Shown piece by piece: positions 1 to 8,335 of a stretch of DNA of 64,000 nt. Under the pieces are notes generated by a model. That model ran no database searches and was not told the origin of the DNA. It saw nothing but the letters and a program-made list of their open reading frames with translations. The stretch lies in NCBI RefSeq assembly GCF_021390495.1, contig NZ_JAJEJP010000001.1, positions 2,356,001 to 2,420,000 of the forward strand, read 5' to 3'. Position numbers and translations under genes: made by a program. How positions within the stretch are numbered: position 1 is the stretch's first letter; each line of letters begins with the position of its first letter. This DNA is from Paraburkholderia sp. ZP32-5 (GTDB lineage: Bacteria > Pseudomonadota > Gammaproteobacteria > Burkholderiales > Burkholderiaceae).

Positions 1-654
1 GACCATCATGCAGGTCACACCGACCGAGTCGAGAATGTTGACGAGTTCGATCTGGGTACGCTGGCGGATCTGCTTGTCGAGCGCCGACATCGGTTCGTCG
101 AGCAGCAGTAGCTTCGGCCGCTTGACCAGTGAGCGCGCGAGCGCGACACGCTGCTGCTGGCCACCGGATAACTGATGCGGCTTGCGCTTCGCGAAGCGGC
201 CCATCTGCACGAGTTCGAGCGCGCTGTGCACGCGGTCCTTCAGCTCCGCTTTCCGCACGCCTTCCTGCTTCAAGCCAAATGCGACATTCGATTCGACCGT
301 CATGTGCGGAAAGAGCGCATACGACTGGAACATCATGTTGACCGGCCGGCGGTACGGCGGCAGTTGCGCGAGGTCTTCGCCGTCGATCAGGATGCGACCC
401 GAGGTCACCGTTTCGAGCCCGGCCATCATGCGCAGCAACGTCGACTTGCCGCAGCCCGAACTGCCGAGCAGCGCGAACAGCTCGCCCTTCTTCACCGACA
501 GGTTGACTCCCTTGACCGCAACGGTCTCGCCGAACTTCTTGACGACGTCGATGATCTGGATGAACTGGTCCGCCGGGTCGCCCATAACGGCGTTCGGACC
601 CAGGAACGGCTCGCCGGCCCCCGCTAGCGCGCCCGACTGGTCACTACTGGTCAT
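1..654 (-). CDS. potG: Polyamine ABC transporter ATP-binding protein (partial, runs off left edge)
   Basis: This is the cytoplasmic ATPase that powers putrescine/spermidine-type import. Read from the ATG at 654 it shows a Walker A GSSGCGKST near residues 64-72, then MFQSYALFPHMTV around the Q-loop, the signature LSGGQQQRVALARS and a Walker B LLLLDEPMSALD. The order, spacing and wording match PotA/PotG-type ATPases. An N-terminal extension of about 30 residues before the first strand (FIQIDDVVKKFG) is typical of PotG. Its 3' end and the C-terminal TOBE domain are outside the window. It lies downstream of potF in the same orientation, with a stem-loop between them. The assignment to a polyamine system rests mainly on that neighbour; the ATPase alone could serve another solute. 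Confidence 0.93.
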   Translation of the reverse strand, partial: MTSSDQSGALAGAGEPFLGPNAVMGDPADQFIQIIDVVKKFGETVAVKGVNLSVKKGELFALLGSSGCGKSTLLRMMAGLETVTSGRILIDGEDLAQLPPYRRPVNMMFQSYALFPHMTVESNVAFGLKQEGVRKAELKDRVHSALELVQMGRFAKRKPHQLSGGQQQRVALARSLVKRPKLLLLDEPMSALDKQIRQRTQIELVNILDSVGVTCMMV

Positions 655-685
655 AATGCTGCTTCACTTTGGCGTTTGACGAACA

Positions 686-711
686 AAGCCCCCGGTGAAC
701 ACCGAGGGCTT
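686..711 (-). terminator. Intercistronic stem-loop between potF and potG
   Basis: Arms AAGCCCCCGGTG (686-697) and CACCGAGGGCTT (700-711) pair with one C-A mismatch around a 2-nt loop. On the minus strand the stem is followed by TTTGTT. It sits exactly between the potF stop and the potG start, where a partial terminator or RNA-stabilising hairpin would raise binding-protein levels over ATPase levels. Confidence 0.6.
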
Positions 712-744
712 CTTGATGATGCTTATCGCTGATTCATGCCGCCA

Positions 745-1845
745 TCAGCGGCCGGACTTGAATTCGGTCCACAGCCGCGTTTGCAGTCGCTGGATTTCCT
801 GCGGCAACGGCTTGAGCAGGAACAGCGTCTTGATGGTTTCCGGCGACGGATACACGGCCGGATCGTTGGCGACGTCCTTGTCCACGTACTTGCGCGCTTC
901 CATATTGACGCTCGGGTAGTACACGGCGTTGGTGATCGCGGCGTGCACCTGCGGCGTCTCGATGTAGTTGATCCACTCGAGCGCGGCTTCCTTGTGCTTC
1001 GCATCCTTCGGAATCGCCATCACGTCGAACCACACCGGCGCGCCGCCCTTCGGAATGTAGTACTCGATCTTGTACGGCTTCTTCGCTTCGACCGCGCGAT
1101 GCTTGGCGATCACGACGTCGCCCGACCAGCCGTACGCGAAGCAGACGTCGCCGCCGACGAGGTCGTTGATGTAGCCCGACGAGTTGAACTGCGTGATGTA
1201 CGGGCGGATTTTCTTCAGCATCTCCAGCGCGGCGCGATAGTCGGCCGGGTTGGTGCTCATCGGATCCTTACCCATGTAGTGCAGCGCGGCCGCGAACATC
1301 TGGTCCGGCGCGTCGAGCACCGATACGCCGCAGGCCTTCAGCTTCGAGATGTTTTCCGGCTTGAACAGGATGTCCCAGCTATCGAGCGGGGTGTTCGCGC
1401 CGAGGATCTGCTGCGCCTTCGTGACGTTGTAAGCGAGCCCGGTCGTGCCGTAGGCCCAGGGCACTACATACTTGTTGCCCGGATCGGCGCCGGCGACGAG
1501 CGCCATCAGCGACGGGTCGAGGTATTTGAGGTTCGGCAGCTTCGATTTGTCGAGCGGCTCGAAAATGCCCGCGGCGATCTGCTTGCCCGCGTAGTTGCTG
1601 GTCGGCACGACGATGTCGTAGCCGGAGTTGCCGGTGAGGAGCTTGGCCTGCAGCGTGTCGTCGCTGTCGTAGTTGTCGTATTTGACCTGAACGCCGGTCT
1701 GTTTCGTGAAGTTCGGGATCGTGTCCTTCGCGATGTAGTCGGACCAGTTATATACGTTGAGCTGCGTATCCTTCGCAGCGGCCGTCAGCCACGGCGCCGC
1801 GCACAAGATCAGCGCCGCCACCCGCCCCACTACCCGTTTATTCAT
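745..1845 (-). CDS. potF: Periplasmic putrescine/polyamine-binding protein
   Basis: This is the periplasmic solute-binding component of a PotFGHI-type ABC importer. The start is set at the ATG at 1845 (MNKRVVGR...), preceded by GGAG about 6 nt upstream, rather than eight codons earlier. It gives 366 aa with a signal peptide of about 25 residues, hydrophobic to LTAAA. The mature N-terminus, LNVYNWSDYI, is the hallmark of PotF/PotD proteins. The segments NSGYDIVVPTSNY, VPWAYGTTGLAYN and VCFAYGWSGDV also match that family. Length is normal. It is first in the operon with the ATPase gene at 1-654; permease genes are expected further left. PotF and PotD cannot be separated with certainty without ligand-pocket alignment. 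Confidence 0.93.
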   Translation of the reverse strand: MNKRVVGRVAALILCAAPWLTAAAKDTQLNVYNWSDYIAKDTIPNFTKQTGVQVKYDNYDSDDTLQAKLLTGNSGYDIVVPTSNYAGKQIAAGIFEPLDKSKLPNLKYLDPSLMALVAGADPGNKYVVPWAYGTTGLAYNVTKAQQILGANTPLDSWDILFKPENISKLKACGVSVLDAPDQMFAAALHYMGKDPMSTNPADYRAALEMLKKIRPYITQFNSSGYINDLVGGDVCFAYGWSGDVVIAKHRAVEAKKPYKIEYYIPKGGAPVWFDVMAIPKDAKHKEAALEWINYIETPQVHAAITNAVYYPSVNMEARKYVDKDVANDPAVYPSPETIKTLFLLKPLPQEIQRLQTRLWTEFKSGR

Positions 1846-2552
1846 CCCGATCTCCGAAACTGTCGTCACTCAAGCTGCGAAGTCGCGCCGCAGCCCCCTG
1901 AAAACCCCGAAAACTACCATCAATTATTGCCCGCTCCAAAAAGAAACCCGGAGCTGTCGCGCAAACGGTACAGGCCGAGGCCGCACCTCTGCAAAATGGC
2001 CGCAATTTTAACGGGTTATCGGCGCCTGTCTACCTAAAAATATGTACCGGCGGGCGCCGCCGCATCCTTGCTGCGCCGGGGTTACGGGCGGTTGCGGGTG
2101 GGAGCGGAACGTGTTGCCGGTTCGCTTACGGTATGTTGCTGGACGGCGGTGCTATCGCGTTGTTATGTTGTTGTCAGGTCGGCAACCGTTCGCGCTTGCC
2201 GGTACCGATTGCGGCTTGCGTGGCGCACAAGCTTCCGGCGGCAATCGGCGGCCACGGCAATTCCTACGTTCCCGCGATGATCTTTTGAGCCGCAGCGGAC
2301 ACTGCCGCGTTGGCAGGTTGCAAGGCTCCCGCAAGCGCAAGCCGTATCGCCGCCGGCGGTGCACAATAGCTGCTTACAGCCCGGCGCCCCGTCTGCGCGG
2401 CTAGCCCGAAGCCATCGCGCGACGAGCGAGGATCTCGGGCCGCCACCCGCGCCCGCCCCTGCTCACGCGTTGTACACGTGACATGCACGCGATTCGCCAT
2501 TGGACGGGGCATGTGGCTTGCAAGAGGACACGATTTCGCACCTCAGGCACCG
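1846..2552. other. Intergenic region between divergent potF and the Nramp gene
   Basis: About 700 bases without a convincing gene; the open frames here have no recognisable protein and no ribosome binding sites. The region must carry the promoters of both divergent genes. The stretch from about 1900 to 2040 is less GC-rich than its surroundings (for example around AATTTTAACG near 2002-2011), fitting the potF promoter. I could not identify a Fur, MntR or manganese-riboswitch element. Confidence 0.5.
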
Positions 2553-3851
2553 ATGAACACCAACCCCTTCGCGATGCGCCACCGCCGCCGGCGTCTGCCG
2601 GGCGAGCCGGCGCGTCCGGCGCACTGGTTCTCGTTTCTCGGCGCCGGCGCGTTGATCGCGGTTGGCTATATCGACCCCGGCAACTGGGCGACCGCGCTCG
2701 GCGCCGGTGCGGGCTACGGCTACCGTCTGCTCGGCATCGTGCTGCTGGCGAGCCTGATGGCGATGCTGCTGCAATGGCTGTCGTCGCGGCTCGGCGTCGT
2801 GACCGGGCGCGATCTCGCGCAGCTATGCCGCGAGCGCACCGGGCGGCGCGGCACGCTGTTTCTGTGGCTCACCAGCGAGATCGCGATCATCGCCTGCGAC
2901 GTCGCCGAAGTGGTCGGCAGCGCGGTCGCGCTGCAATTGCTGCTCGGCGTGTCGCTGACGGTCGGCGTGCTGATGTCGGCGGTCTGCACGTTCGCGCTGC
3001 TCGCGCTGCAGCAGAAAGGCGGCCGCAAGCTCGAAGCGGTGATCGCCGCGCTGATCGGCTTCGTCGGGCTCTGCTTCGTGGTCCAGTTGGCGCTGGCGCG
3101 GCCCGACTGGCGCGCGGCGCTGGCCGGCTCGGCGCCGAGCATCGAGCTGTTGCGGAACGCCGGCATGCTGTGGCTCGCGGCCGGCATCGTCGGCGCGACG
3201 GTGATGCCGCACAACCTTTATCTGCATTCGGCGCTCGTCAAGCACCACGCGCCGGAGCGCAGCGACGCGCAGATCAAGGTCGCGCTGCACGTGATCAATC
3301 TCGATACCTTCGGCTCGCTCGCGTTCGCGTTCGTGATCAACGCCGCGCTGCTGATCGTCGCGGCCGCCGTGTTCTATGCGAGCGGCCATCGCGACGTCAC
3401 CGATCTCGCCGACGCCCATCGGCTGATCGCGCCACTGGTCGGCAGCCGCTGGGCCGGCATCCTGTTCGCGGCGGCACTGCTCGCGTGTGGACTGAGCGCG
3501 ACCGTCACCGGTACGCTGGCTGGTCAGGCTGTCATGGAGGGTTTTCTGCAGTTACGGCTACCGCGCTGGAAGCGCGCGCTGCTGACGCGCGCGCTGGCGA
3601 TCGGCCCGGCGCTGTTCGCGGTCGCGATGTTCGGCCAGCATGGCTCGAATCAGTTGCTGGTCGCGAGCCAGGTCGTGCTGAGCCTGCAATTGCCGCTCGC
3701 GGTCGTGCCATTGATCCGCTATGCATCCGATGCGAAGCTGATGCGCGCCTGGCGCGTGCATGGCGTGCCGCTCGTGCTTGCGTGGCTGTCGGCGGCGTTC
3801 ATCATTGCGTTGAATGGCGCGTTGTTGTGGCAGTTGGCAGCCGGTGCGTGA
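2553..3851 (+). CDS. mntH: Nramp family divalent metal (Mn2+/Fe2+) transporter
   Basis: An inner-membrane proton-coupled importer of Mn2+ or Fe2+. The protein is 432 aa from the ATG at 2553 and has about 11 hydrophobic segments. The metal-binding DPGN of helix 1 is at residues 41-44 (GYIDPGNWATA) and the helix 6 MPHN motif at about 218-221 (VMPHNLYLHS). Both are diagnostic for Nramp. The N-terminus is arginine-rich before the first helix. In-frame starts exist at 2478 and nearby, but they add a non-conserved leader; neither start has a strong ribosome site, so the exact N-terminus is uncertain. A DUF1289 gene follows on the same strand. Confidence 0.92.
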   Translation: MNTNPFAMRHRRRRLPGEPARPAHWFSFLGAGALIAVGYIDPGNWATALGAGAGYGYRLLGIVLLASLMAMLLQWLSSRLGVVTGRDLAQLCRERTGRRGTLFLWLTSEIAIIACDVAEVVGSAVALQLLLGVSLTVGVLMSAVCTFALLALQQKGGRKLEAVIAALIGFVGLCFVVQLALARPDWRAALAGSAPSIELLRNAGMLWLAAGIVGATVMPHNLYLHSALVKHHAPERSDAQIKVALHVINLDTFGSLAFAFVINAALLIVAAAVFYASGHRDVTDLADAHRLIAPLVGSRWAGILFAAALLACGLSATVTGTLAGQAVMEGFLQLRLPRWKRALLTRALAIGPALFAVAMFGQHGSNQLLVASQVVLSLQLPLAVVPLIRYASDAKLMRAWRVHGVPLVLAWLSAAFIIALNGALLWQLAAGA

Positions 3852-3924
3852 TCGCGCCACGGCAAGATGCGTCACGCGCATCGGTTAACATAGCGAAACC
3901 TTGCCCCCAGCCTCAACGTTCCCG

Positions 3925-4128
3925 ATGACTTCGAATCTTCACGACCTCCCCGACAGCCCGTGCATTGGCGTGTGCTCCACGCTCTTCGACGAAGTGTGCA
4001 AAGGCTGCGGGCGCACCGCCACCGAGGTGTACAACTGGGTGTTCCTGAGCGACGAGGAAAAGCGCGCGGTCTGGACGCGGATCGAACAGGAAGGCACCGC
4101 GATGCGGTTTAAGAACGACAACCTGTAA
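3925..4128 (+). CDS. DUF1289 small cysteine-rich protein
   Basis: A 67-residue protein starting at MTSNLHD. It contains the DUF1289 pattern SPCIGVCSTL...CKGCGRTATEVYNW with four cysteines in two pairs (CxxxC and CxxC), then a short helical tail. The cysteines suggest a metal site, but the function of the family is not established. It follows the Nramp gene by about 70 bases on the same strand, so co-transcription is possible. A start at 3901 would add eight residues without a better ribosome site. Confidence 0.85.
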   Translation: MTSNLHDLPDSPCIGVCSTLFDEVCKGCGRTATEVYNWVFLSDEEKRAVWTRIEQEGTAMRFKNDNL

Positions 4129-4172
4129 CGTCCGCTATTCGCGCGGGGCGCGGCGTATACCGCCCGCTCACG

Positions 4173-5411
4173 TCAATCAGGCGACGCGTCGCACGCGCAC
4201 GCAACCGAAGCCGCATTGACCGTCCGCTCACTTGCGGCGAGCCGCTGCAGCGTCGCCAAACCCAGCAACGCAAGTCCCAGTCCCAGCGTAAAGTCCGCGT
4301 GAATGCCGGCGCGATCGACGATCGTGCCGCCGACGGCCGAACCCACGGCAATCGCCACCTGAATCACGCTGACGAACATTGCTGAGCCCGCTTCCGGCAA
4401 ATCCGTGGTGCCGCGCTGAATCCACACGCTAAAGCAAAGCGGCAACGCGCCGAACGCGATACCCCACAGCAACATCCCCGCCGTCTCGCCGATCGGCGAA
4501 TGCTCGAGCAGCAACATCGACGACATCGCGCCCAATAGCAGCAAGATCATCGCCGCAACGGCTTTTTTCAGATGCTCCGACACCGCCATCGACGTCAGCG
4601 CATTCGAGAAAAAGCCGATCAGGCCGAAGCCGAACAGCAATAGCGTGATCGCACTCAGCGAGAAATCGTGTTCGAGCAGCGGCGCGATATACGTATAAGT
4701 CGAGAAATGCGCGCCGAACACGAGCGCGACCATCACCATGCTCAGCCGCGTATGCGGCCGGCCAAGCAAGGTTTTGAAATCGGCGATACGCAATGCCGAT
4801 GCCGACGGCAACGACGGCACCAGCAGCGCTTGCGCGAGCAACGCGAGCGCGACCAGCACCGCGGTGGCCGCGAACGCCATCCGCCACGATGCAAACGACG
4901 CGATAAACGTGCCGAGCGGCACGCCGACCACGGTGGCCAACGTCACACCGGTCAGAATGGTCGCGGTCGCTCTGGCCGCGTCCTTGCCCTGCACGAGTCG
5001 TGGCGCCGCCGCGGTCGCGAGCGTCCAGAAGCCACCCAGCGCGGCACCGAGCAAAGCGCGCCCGATCAGCATCACCACGAGGCTCGGCGCGACGGCGCAC
5101 ACGATGTTCGCGATCAGCAGCATCGCGGTGAGCAGCAGAAACACATAGCGGCGATCCATGCGGCCCGCGCCGACGATCAGCATCGGCGCCGAGATCGCGG
5201 CCAGCACGCCGGGCGTGGTGACCATCAAACCGGCCACACCGGTGGATACGCCCAGGTCGTGGGCAATTTGCGGCAGCAATCCGACCGGCAGAAACTCGGC
5301 GGTCACGAACGCGAACGCGCTTACCGCGACGGCAATGACGGAAAACCATTGAGCCGCCGACGTTGAACTGCCGTCGACGGAGACTGGCGTCGTAACGGTA
5401 TCGATTTGCAT
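4173..5411 (-). CDS. MFS transporter, DHA1-type drug/sugar efflux
   Basis: An inner-membrane major facilitator with 412 residues and twelve hydrophobic segments. The N-terminal half has FVTAEFLPVGLLPQIAHDLGVS and the loop 2-3 element GRMDRRYV, then LIGRALLGAALGGFWTLATA in helix 4. This resembles the AraJ/YdhP/chloramphenicol-efflux branch of DHA1. The substrate cannot be read from the sequence. It is a single gene, convergent with the DUF1289 gene and separated from ompW by two terminators. Confidence 0.88.
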   Translation of the reverse strand: MQIDTVTTPVSVDGSSTSAAQWFSVIAVAVSAFAFVTAEFLPVGLLPQIAHDLGVSTGVAGLMVTTPGVLAAISAPMLIVGAGRMDRRYVFLLLTAMLLIANIVCAVAPSLVVMLIGRALLGAALGGFWTLATAAAPRLVQGKDAARATATILTGVTLATVVGVPLGTFIASFASWRMAFAATAVLVALALLAQALLVPSLPSASALRIADFKTLLGRPHTRLSMVMVALVFGAHFSTYTYIAPLLEHDFSLSAITLLLFGFGLIGFFSNALTSMAVSEHLKKAVAAMILLLLGAMSSMLLLEHSPIGETAGMLLWGIAFGALPLCFSVWIQRGTTDLPEAGSAMFVSVIQVAIAVGSAVGGTIVDRAGIHADFTLGLGLALLGLATLQRLAASERTVNAASVACACDASPD

Positions 5412-5548
5412 GATGGGACGAATGGCAGATTGAAGGCTGACACTTTAGAGTGAGTCTCGCCCCGGAAAAAGCGTCGTGTTCCGAAAAGACTTGCCAGCGC
5501 GGCTGAACAATGTGCGCGTGGCAACGGATGCGGCTGCAAATAAGCAAA

Positions 5549-5575
5549 AAAGCCCACTTCGAAGAAGCGGGCTTT
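5549..5575 (-). terminator. Rho-independent terminator (second, downstream of ompW)
   Basis: Arms AAAGCCCACTTC (5549-5560) and GAAGCGGGCTTT (5564-5575) pair around a GAA loop with one mismatch. On the minus strand the stem ends in a run of six T. It lies between the ompW gene and the next minus-strand gene, upstream of the MFS start. Confidence 0.75.
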
Positions 5576-5688
5576 CGGTGTGTGATGCGTGGGCGGCGAA
5601 CGGACCGAACGCGAAGCACGGCCATGCGGTTTCGGAACGACAAGGTATAGGCTGTCTTTCCCCTCGGCGCGTTGCCTGCGATCAGGAA

Positions 5689-5712
5689 AAATGCCGGAAT
5701 ATCCCGGCATTT
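5689..5712 (-). terminator. Rho-independent terminator of ompW
   Basis: Perfect 9-bp arms AAATGCCGG (5689-5697) and CCGGCATTT (5704-5712) with a 6-nt loop lie just past the ompW stop. On the minus strand the stem is followed by TTCC after five T. Confidence 0.8.
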
Positions 5713-5740
5713 CGCTAGCTCGCCGTTTCTTCCGTGCGGG

Positions 5741-6409
5741 TCAGAACCGCATGCCGACACCGACGCCCACGATCAGTGGATCGATATTCAACCGGCCGAG
5801 CGGCTGAGCGCCTAGCGACGCGTCGGTATGCATCCAGATCTTCTTGATGTCCGCGTTGACGAAGAGCGTGCGGCTGACCTGCACGTCGACACCGGCCTGC
5901 AACGCCGGACCGAAACTGTGATTCGTGACCGAAACCGACTGGCCGCCCGCGCTCAGACCGTTGTTGTAGAACAGCGTGTAGTTCATCCCCGCACCGACGT
6001 ACGGGCGGATACGCCCTGCGTGGTTGAAGTGGTATTGGAGCAGCAGCGTCGGCGGCAGCACGTTCACGCCGCCCAGATTGCCGAGGCTCGACGTCAGCTG
6101 ATGGCGCGACGTGGCGAGAATCAGCTCGACGCCGAGGTTGTCGCGAATCATGTAAGTCAGATCGAGTTCCGGCACGATCGCATTGTTGACGCCGACGTCG
6201 AGCGCCGACAGCGTCTGGTTCGTGCGCACGTCGGGCATGATGCTGATCGCGCGCAGACGCACGAGCACGTCACCGGCATGGATGCCGCTCATCGCGTCGC
6301 TGCCGGTATCCATGCCGGCCGCCTGAGCCGTAGGCGCGAGCGCGCCTGTACATAGCAGACCGCTGATGAAGACAGCAGTTTTGATTCGCTTCGCGAGCGA
6401 GTGCTTCAT
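5741..6409 (-). CDS. ompW: OmpW family outer-membrane beta-barrel protein
   Basis: A 222-residue outer-membrane porin of the small eight-stranded OmpW family. The start is the ATG at 6409 (MKHSLAKRIK), with GGGGAAG just upstream. An earlier in-frame start would add about 50 residues of non-secretory sequence. The signal peptide ends near AQAAG. The mature protein has the OmpW signatures GDVLVRLRAISIMPD, LTYMIRDNLGVELI, YHFNHAGRIRPYVGAGMNYT and a C-terminal VGVGMRF ending in phenylalanine, as needed for BAM recognition. OmpW proteins are small barrels linked to hydrophobic-compound passage and stress; the ligand here is unknown. Confidence 0.93.
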   Translation of the reverse strand: MKHSLAKRIKTAVFISGLLCTGALAPTAQAAGMDTGSDAMSGIHAGDVLVRLRAISIMPDVRTNQTLSALDVGVNNAIVPELDLTYMIRDNLGVELILATSRHQLTSSLGNLGGVNVLPPTLLLQYHFNHAGRIRPYVGAGMNYTLFYNNGLSAGGQSVSVTNHSFGPALQAGVDVQVSRTLFVNADIKKIWMHTDASLGAQPLGRLNIDPLIVGVGVGMRF

Positions 6410-6548
6410 TGGCTTCCCCGTTTGATCGATGGATGTTGTATCGAGATTGTCGGGGAGCGTGGCGAGCGGTGCGTTGATGCGGGTCAACGTGGCGGGAACG
6501 GTTGCGCTGGATGCGACAGTGAGTCGCGCAGCAGATGACCAGAATGAA

Positions 6549-6583
6549 AAGGCCCACACCAGCGGATTGCCGGTGTGGGCCTT
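6549..6583 (-). terminator. Rho-independent terminator of ybiT
   Basis: Perfect 12-bp arms AAGGCCCACACC (6549-6560) and GGTGTGGGCCTT (6572-6583) with an 11-nt loop, followed on the minus strand by TTTTCATT. It lies about 50 bases past the ybiT stop. Confidence 0.85.
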
Positions 6584-6631
6584 TGAGGGAAGCCGGAGAA
6601 GGAACAGCTAGCCGGGCTTTTACTCCACCTT

Positions 6632-8224
6632 TTACTCCACGCCTTGGCTCGTCAGGAAGTCTTCGTAATTGCCACCGAAGTCGTTCAGCGTGCCATCGGT
6701 CTTCACTTCGATGATCCGGTTCGCGAGACCACTGACGAACTCACGATCGTGCGACACGAAAATCAGCGTGCCTTCGAACTTGTCGAGCGCGATCTGCAGC
6801 GATTCGATCGACTCCATGTCCATGTGGTTGGTCGGCTCGTCCATCATCAGCACGTTGTGGCGGCCGAGCATCAGCTTGCCCCAGATCATGCGGCCCTTCT
6901 CGCCGCCCGACAGCACCTTGACCGACTTGCGGATATCGTCCGCGTTGAACAGCAGCCGGCCGAGCGTGCCGCGCACCATCTGCTCGTCGTCGCCCTCCTG
7001 GCGGTAGCCGTCGATCCACTCCATCAGCGTGACGTCGGCCGGAAACTCTTCGTACGTGTCCTGCGGCATGTAGCCGACATTCGCGTTTTCCGCCCACTTC
7101 ACGTTGCCGTGATCGAGTTCGAGCTTGCCGAGCAGCGAGCGCAGCAGCGTGGTCTTGCCCGCGCCGTTCTCGCCGATGATCGCGATACGCTCGCCCGGCT
7201 GCACGCTGATGCTGAAGTTGTTGAAGATCGAACGCTCGTATTTCTTCGAGATGGTGTCGGCAACCACCGCGATGTTGTGCAGTTTCTTTTCGAACTCGAA
7301 GCGGATGAACGGGTTCTGCCGCGACGACGGCTTGAATTCCTCGATCTTGATCTTGTCGATCATCTTCAGACGGCTGGTGGCCTGGCGTGCCTTCGACTTG
7401 TTCGCCGAGAAGCGCCGCACGAAGTCCTGCAGATCGGCCACGCGTTCCTTCGCCTTCGCGTTGGCGGCCTGCTGACGCTCGCGCGCCTGCGTGCTCGCGA
7501 GCATGTAGTCGTCGTAGTTGCCCGGATAGACCTTCAGCGTGCCGTAATCCATGTCGGCCATGTGCGTGCAGACCTGGTTCAGGAAGTGCCGATCGTGCGA
7601 GATGATGATCATCGTCGAGTTGTACTGGTTGAGCACGTCTTCCAGCCAACGGATCGAGTTGATGTCCAGGTTGTTGGTCGGTTCGTCGAGCAGCAGCACG
7701 TCCGGCTTCGAGAACAGCGCCTGCGCGAGCAGCACGCGCAGTTTCCAGCCCGGCGCGACGTTGCTCATCGGGCCGTTGTGGTCTTCGATCGCGATGCCGA
7801 TGCCGAGCAGCAGTTCGCCCGCGCGCGCTTCGGCCGTATAGCCGTCGTACTCGGCGAACTTCGCTTCGAGTTCGGCGGCGTGCATGTAGTCGTCGTCGGT
7901 GGCGTCGGGGTTCGCGTAGATCGCGTCGCGCTCGGTCATCGCGGCCCACATTTCGGTGTGGCCCATCATCACGACGTCGAGCACGCGCACGTCTTCGTAT
8001 GCGAACTGATCCTGACGCAGCTTACCGAGACGAACATTCGGTTCGAGCATCACGTTGCCCGAGCTGGGTTCGAGATCCGAACCGAGGATCTTCATGAAGG
8101 TGGATTTACCGCAGCCGTTCGCACCGATCAGGCCATAGCGGTTCCCTTCCCCGAATTTGACCGAAATGTTCTCGAAGAGGGGCTTCGGCCCGAATTGCAT
8201 GGTGATATTGGCAGTAGACAGCAC
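6632..8224 (-). CDS. ybiT: ABC-F family ribosome-associated ATPase YbiT
   Basis: A soluble tandem-ABC protein of the ABC-F class that acts on the ribosome, not in transport. The start is taken as GTG at 8224 ([15 protein letters not shown]), with AGGGA about 7 nt upstream. This gives 530 residues and aligns with E. coli YbiT from its first residues. Two ATPase domains are visible: the first Walker A is GANGCGKST, with DEPTNNLDI; the second is GENGAGKTT, with the signature LSGGEKGR and DEPTNHMD. The inter-domain linker is rich in charged residues, as in ABC-F proteins. A monocistronic gene is likely, given the terminator behind it. Confidence 0.95.
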   Translation of the reverse strand: MLSTANITMQFGPKPLFENISVKFGEGNRYGLIGANGCGKSTFMKILGSDLEPSSGNVMLEPNVRLGKLRQDQFAYEDVRVLDVVMMGHTEMWAAMTERDAIYANPDATDDDYMHAAELEAKFAEYDGYTAEARAGELLLGIGIAIEDHNGPMSNVAPGWKLRVLLAQALFSKPDVLLLDEPTNNLDINSIRWLEDVLNQYNSTMIIISHDRHFLNQVCTHMADMDYGTLKVYPGNYDDYMLASTQARERQQAANAKAKERVADLQDFVRRFSANKSKARQATSRLKMIDKIKIEEFKPSSRQNPFIRFEFEKKLHNIAVVADTISKKYERSIFNNFSISVQPGERIAIIGENGAGKTTLLRSLLGKLELDHGNVKWAENANVGYMPQDTYEEFPADVTLMEWIDGYRQEGDDEQMVRGTLGRLLFNADDIRKSVKVLSGGEKGRMIWGKLMLGRHNVLMMDEPTNHMDMESIESLQIALDKFEGTLIFVSHDREFVSGLANRIIEVKTDGTLNDFGGNYEDFLTSQGVE

Positions 8225-8335
8225 GGCGCGTCCCTTTGAATGTGATATCGGCGAAAAACCCAATATTTTAGCAGGTTATCGAGAAACTAACCCGCGAGAA
8301 ACTAACCCGCGCGACACCTGCCCGCGCGGTCTGTG

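Noticed and set aside
2042..2404. Plus-strand 120-codon frame in the potF-mntH gap
   Set aside because: Arg/Gly-rich translation with no motif, no ribosome site and no hydrophobic or domain pattern.
6644..8239. Plus-strand open frame of 531 codons opposite ybiT
   Set aside because: His/Arg/Val-rich antisense shadow of a well-conserved ABC-F gene, with no family similarity and no ribosome site.
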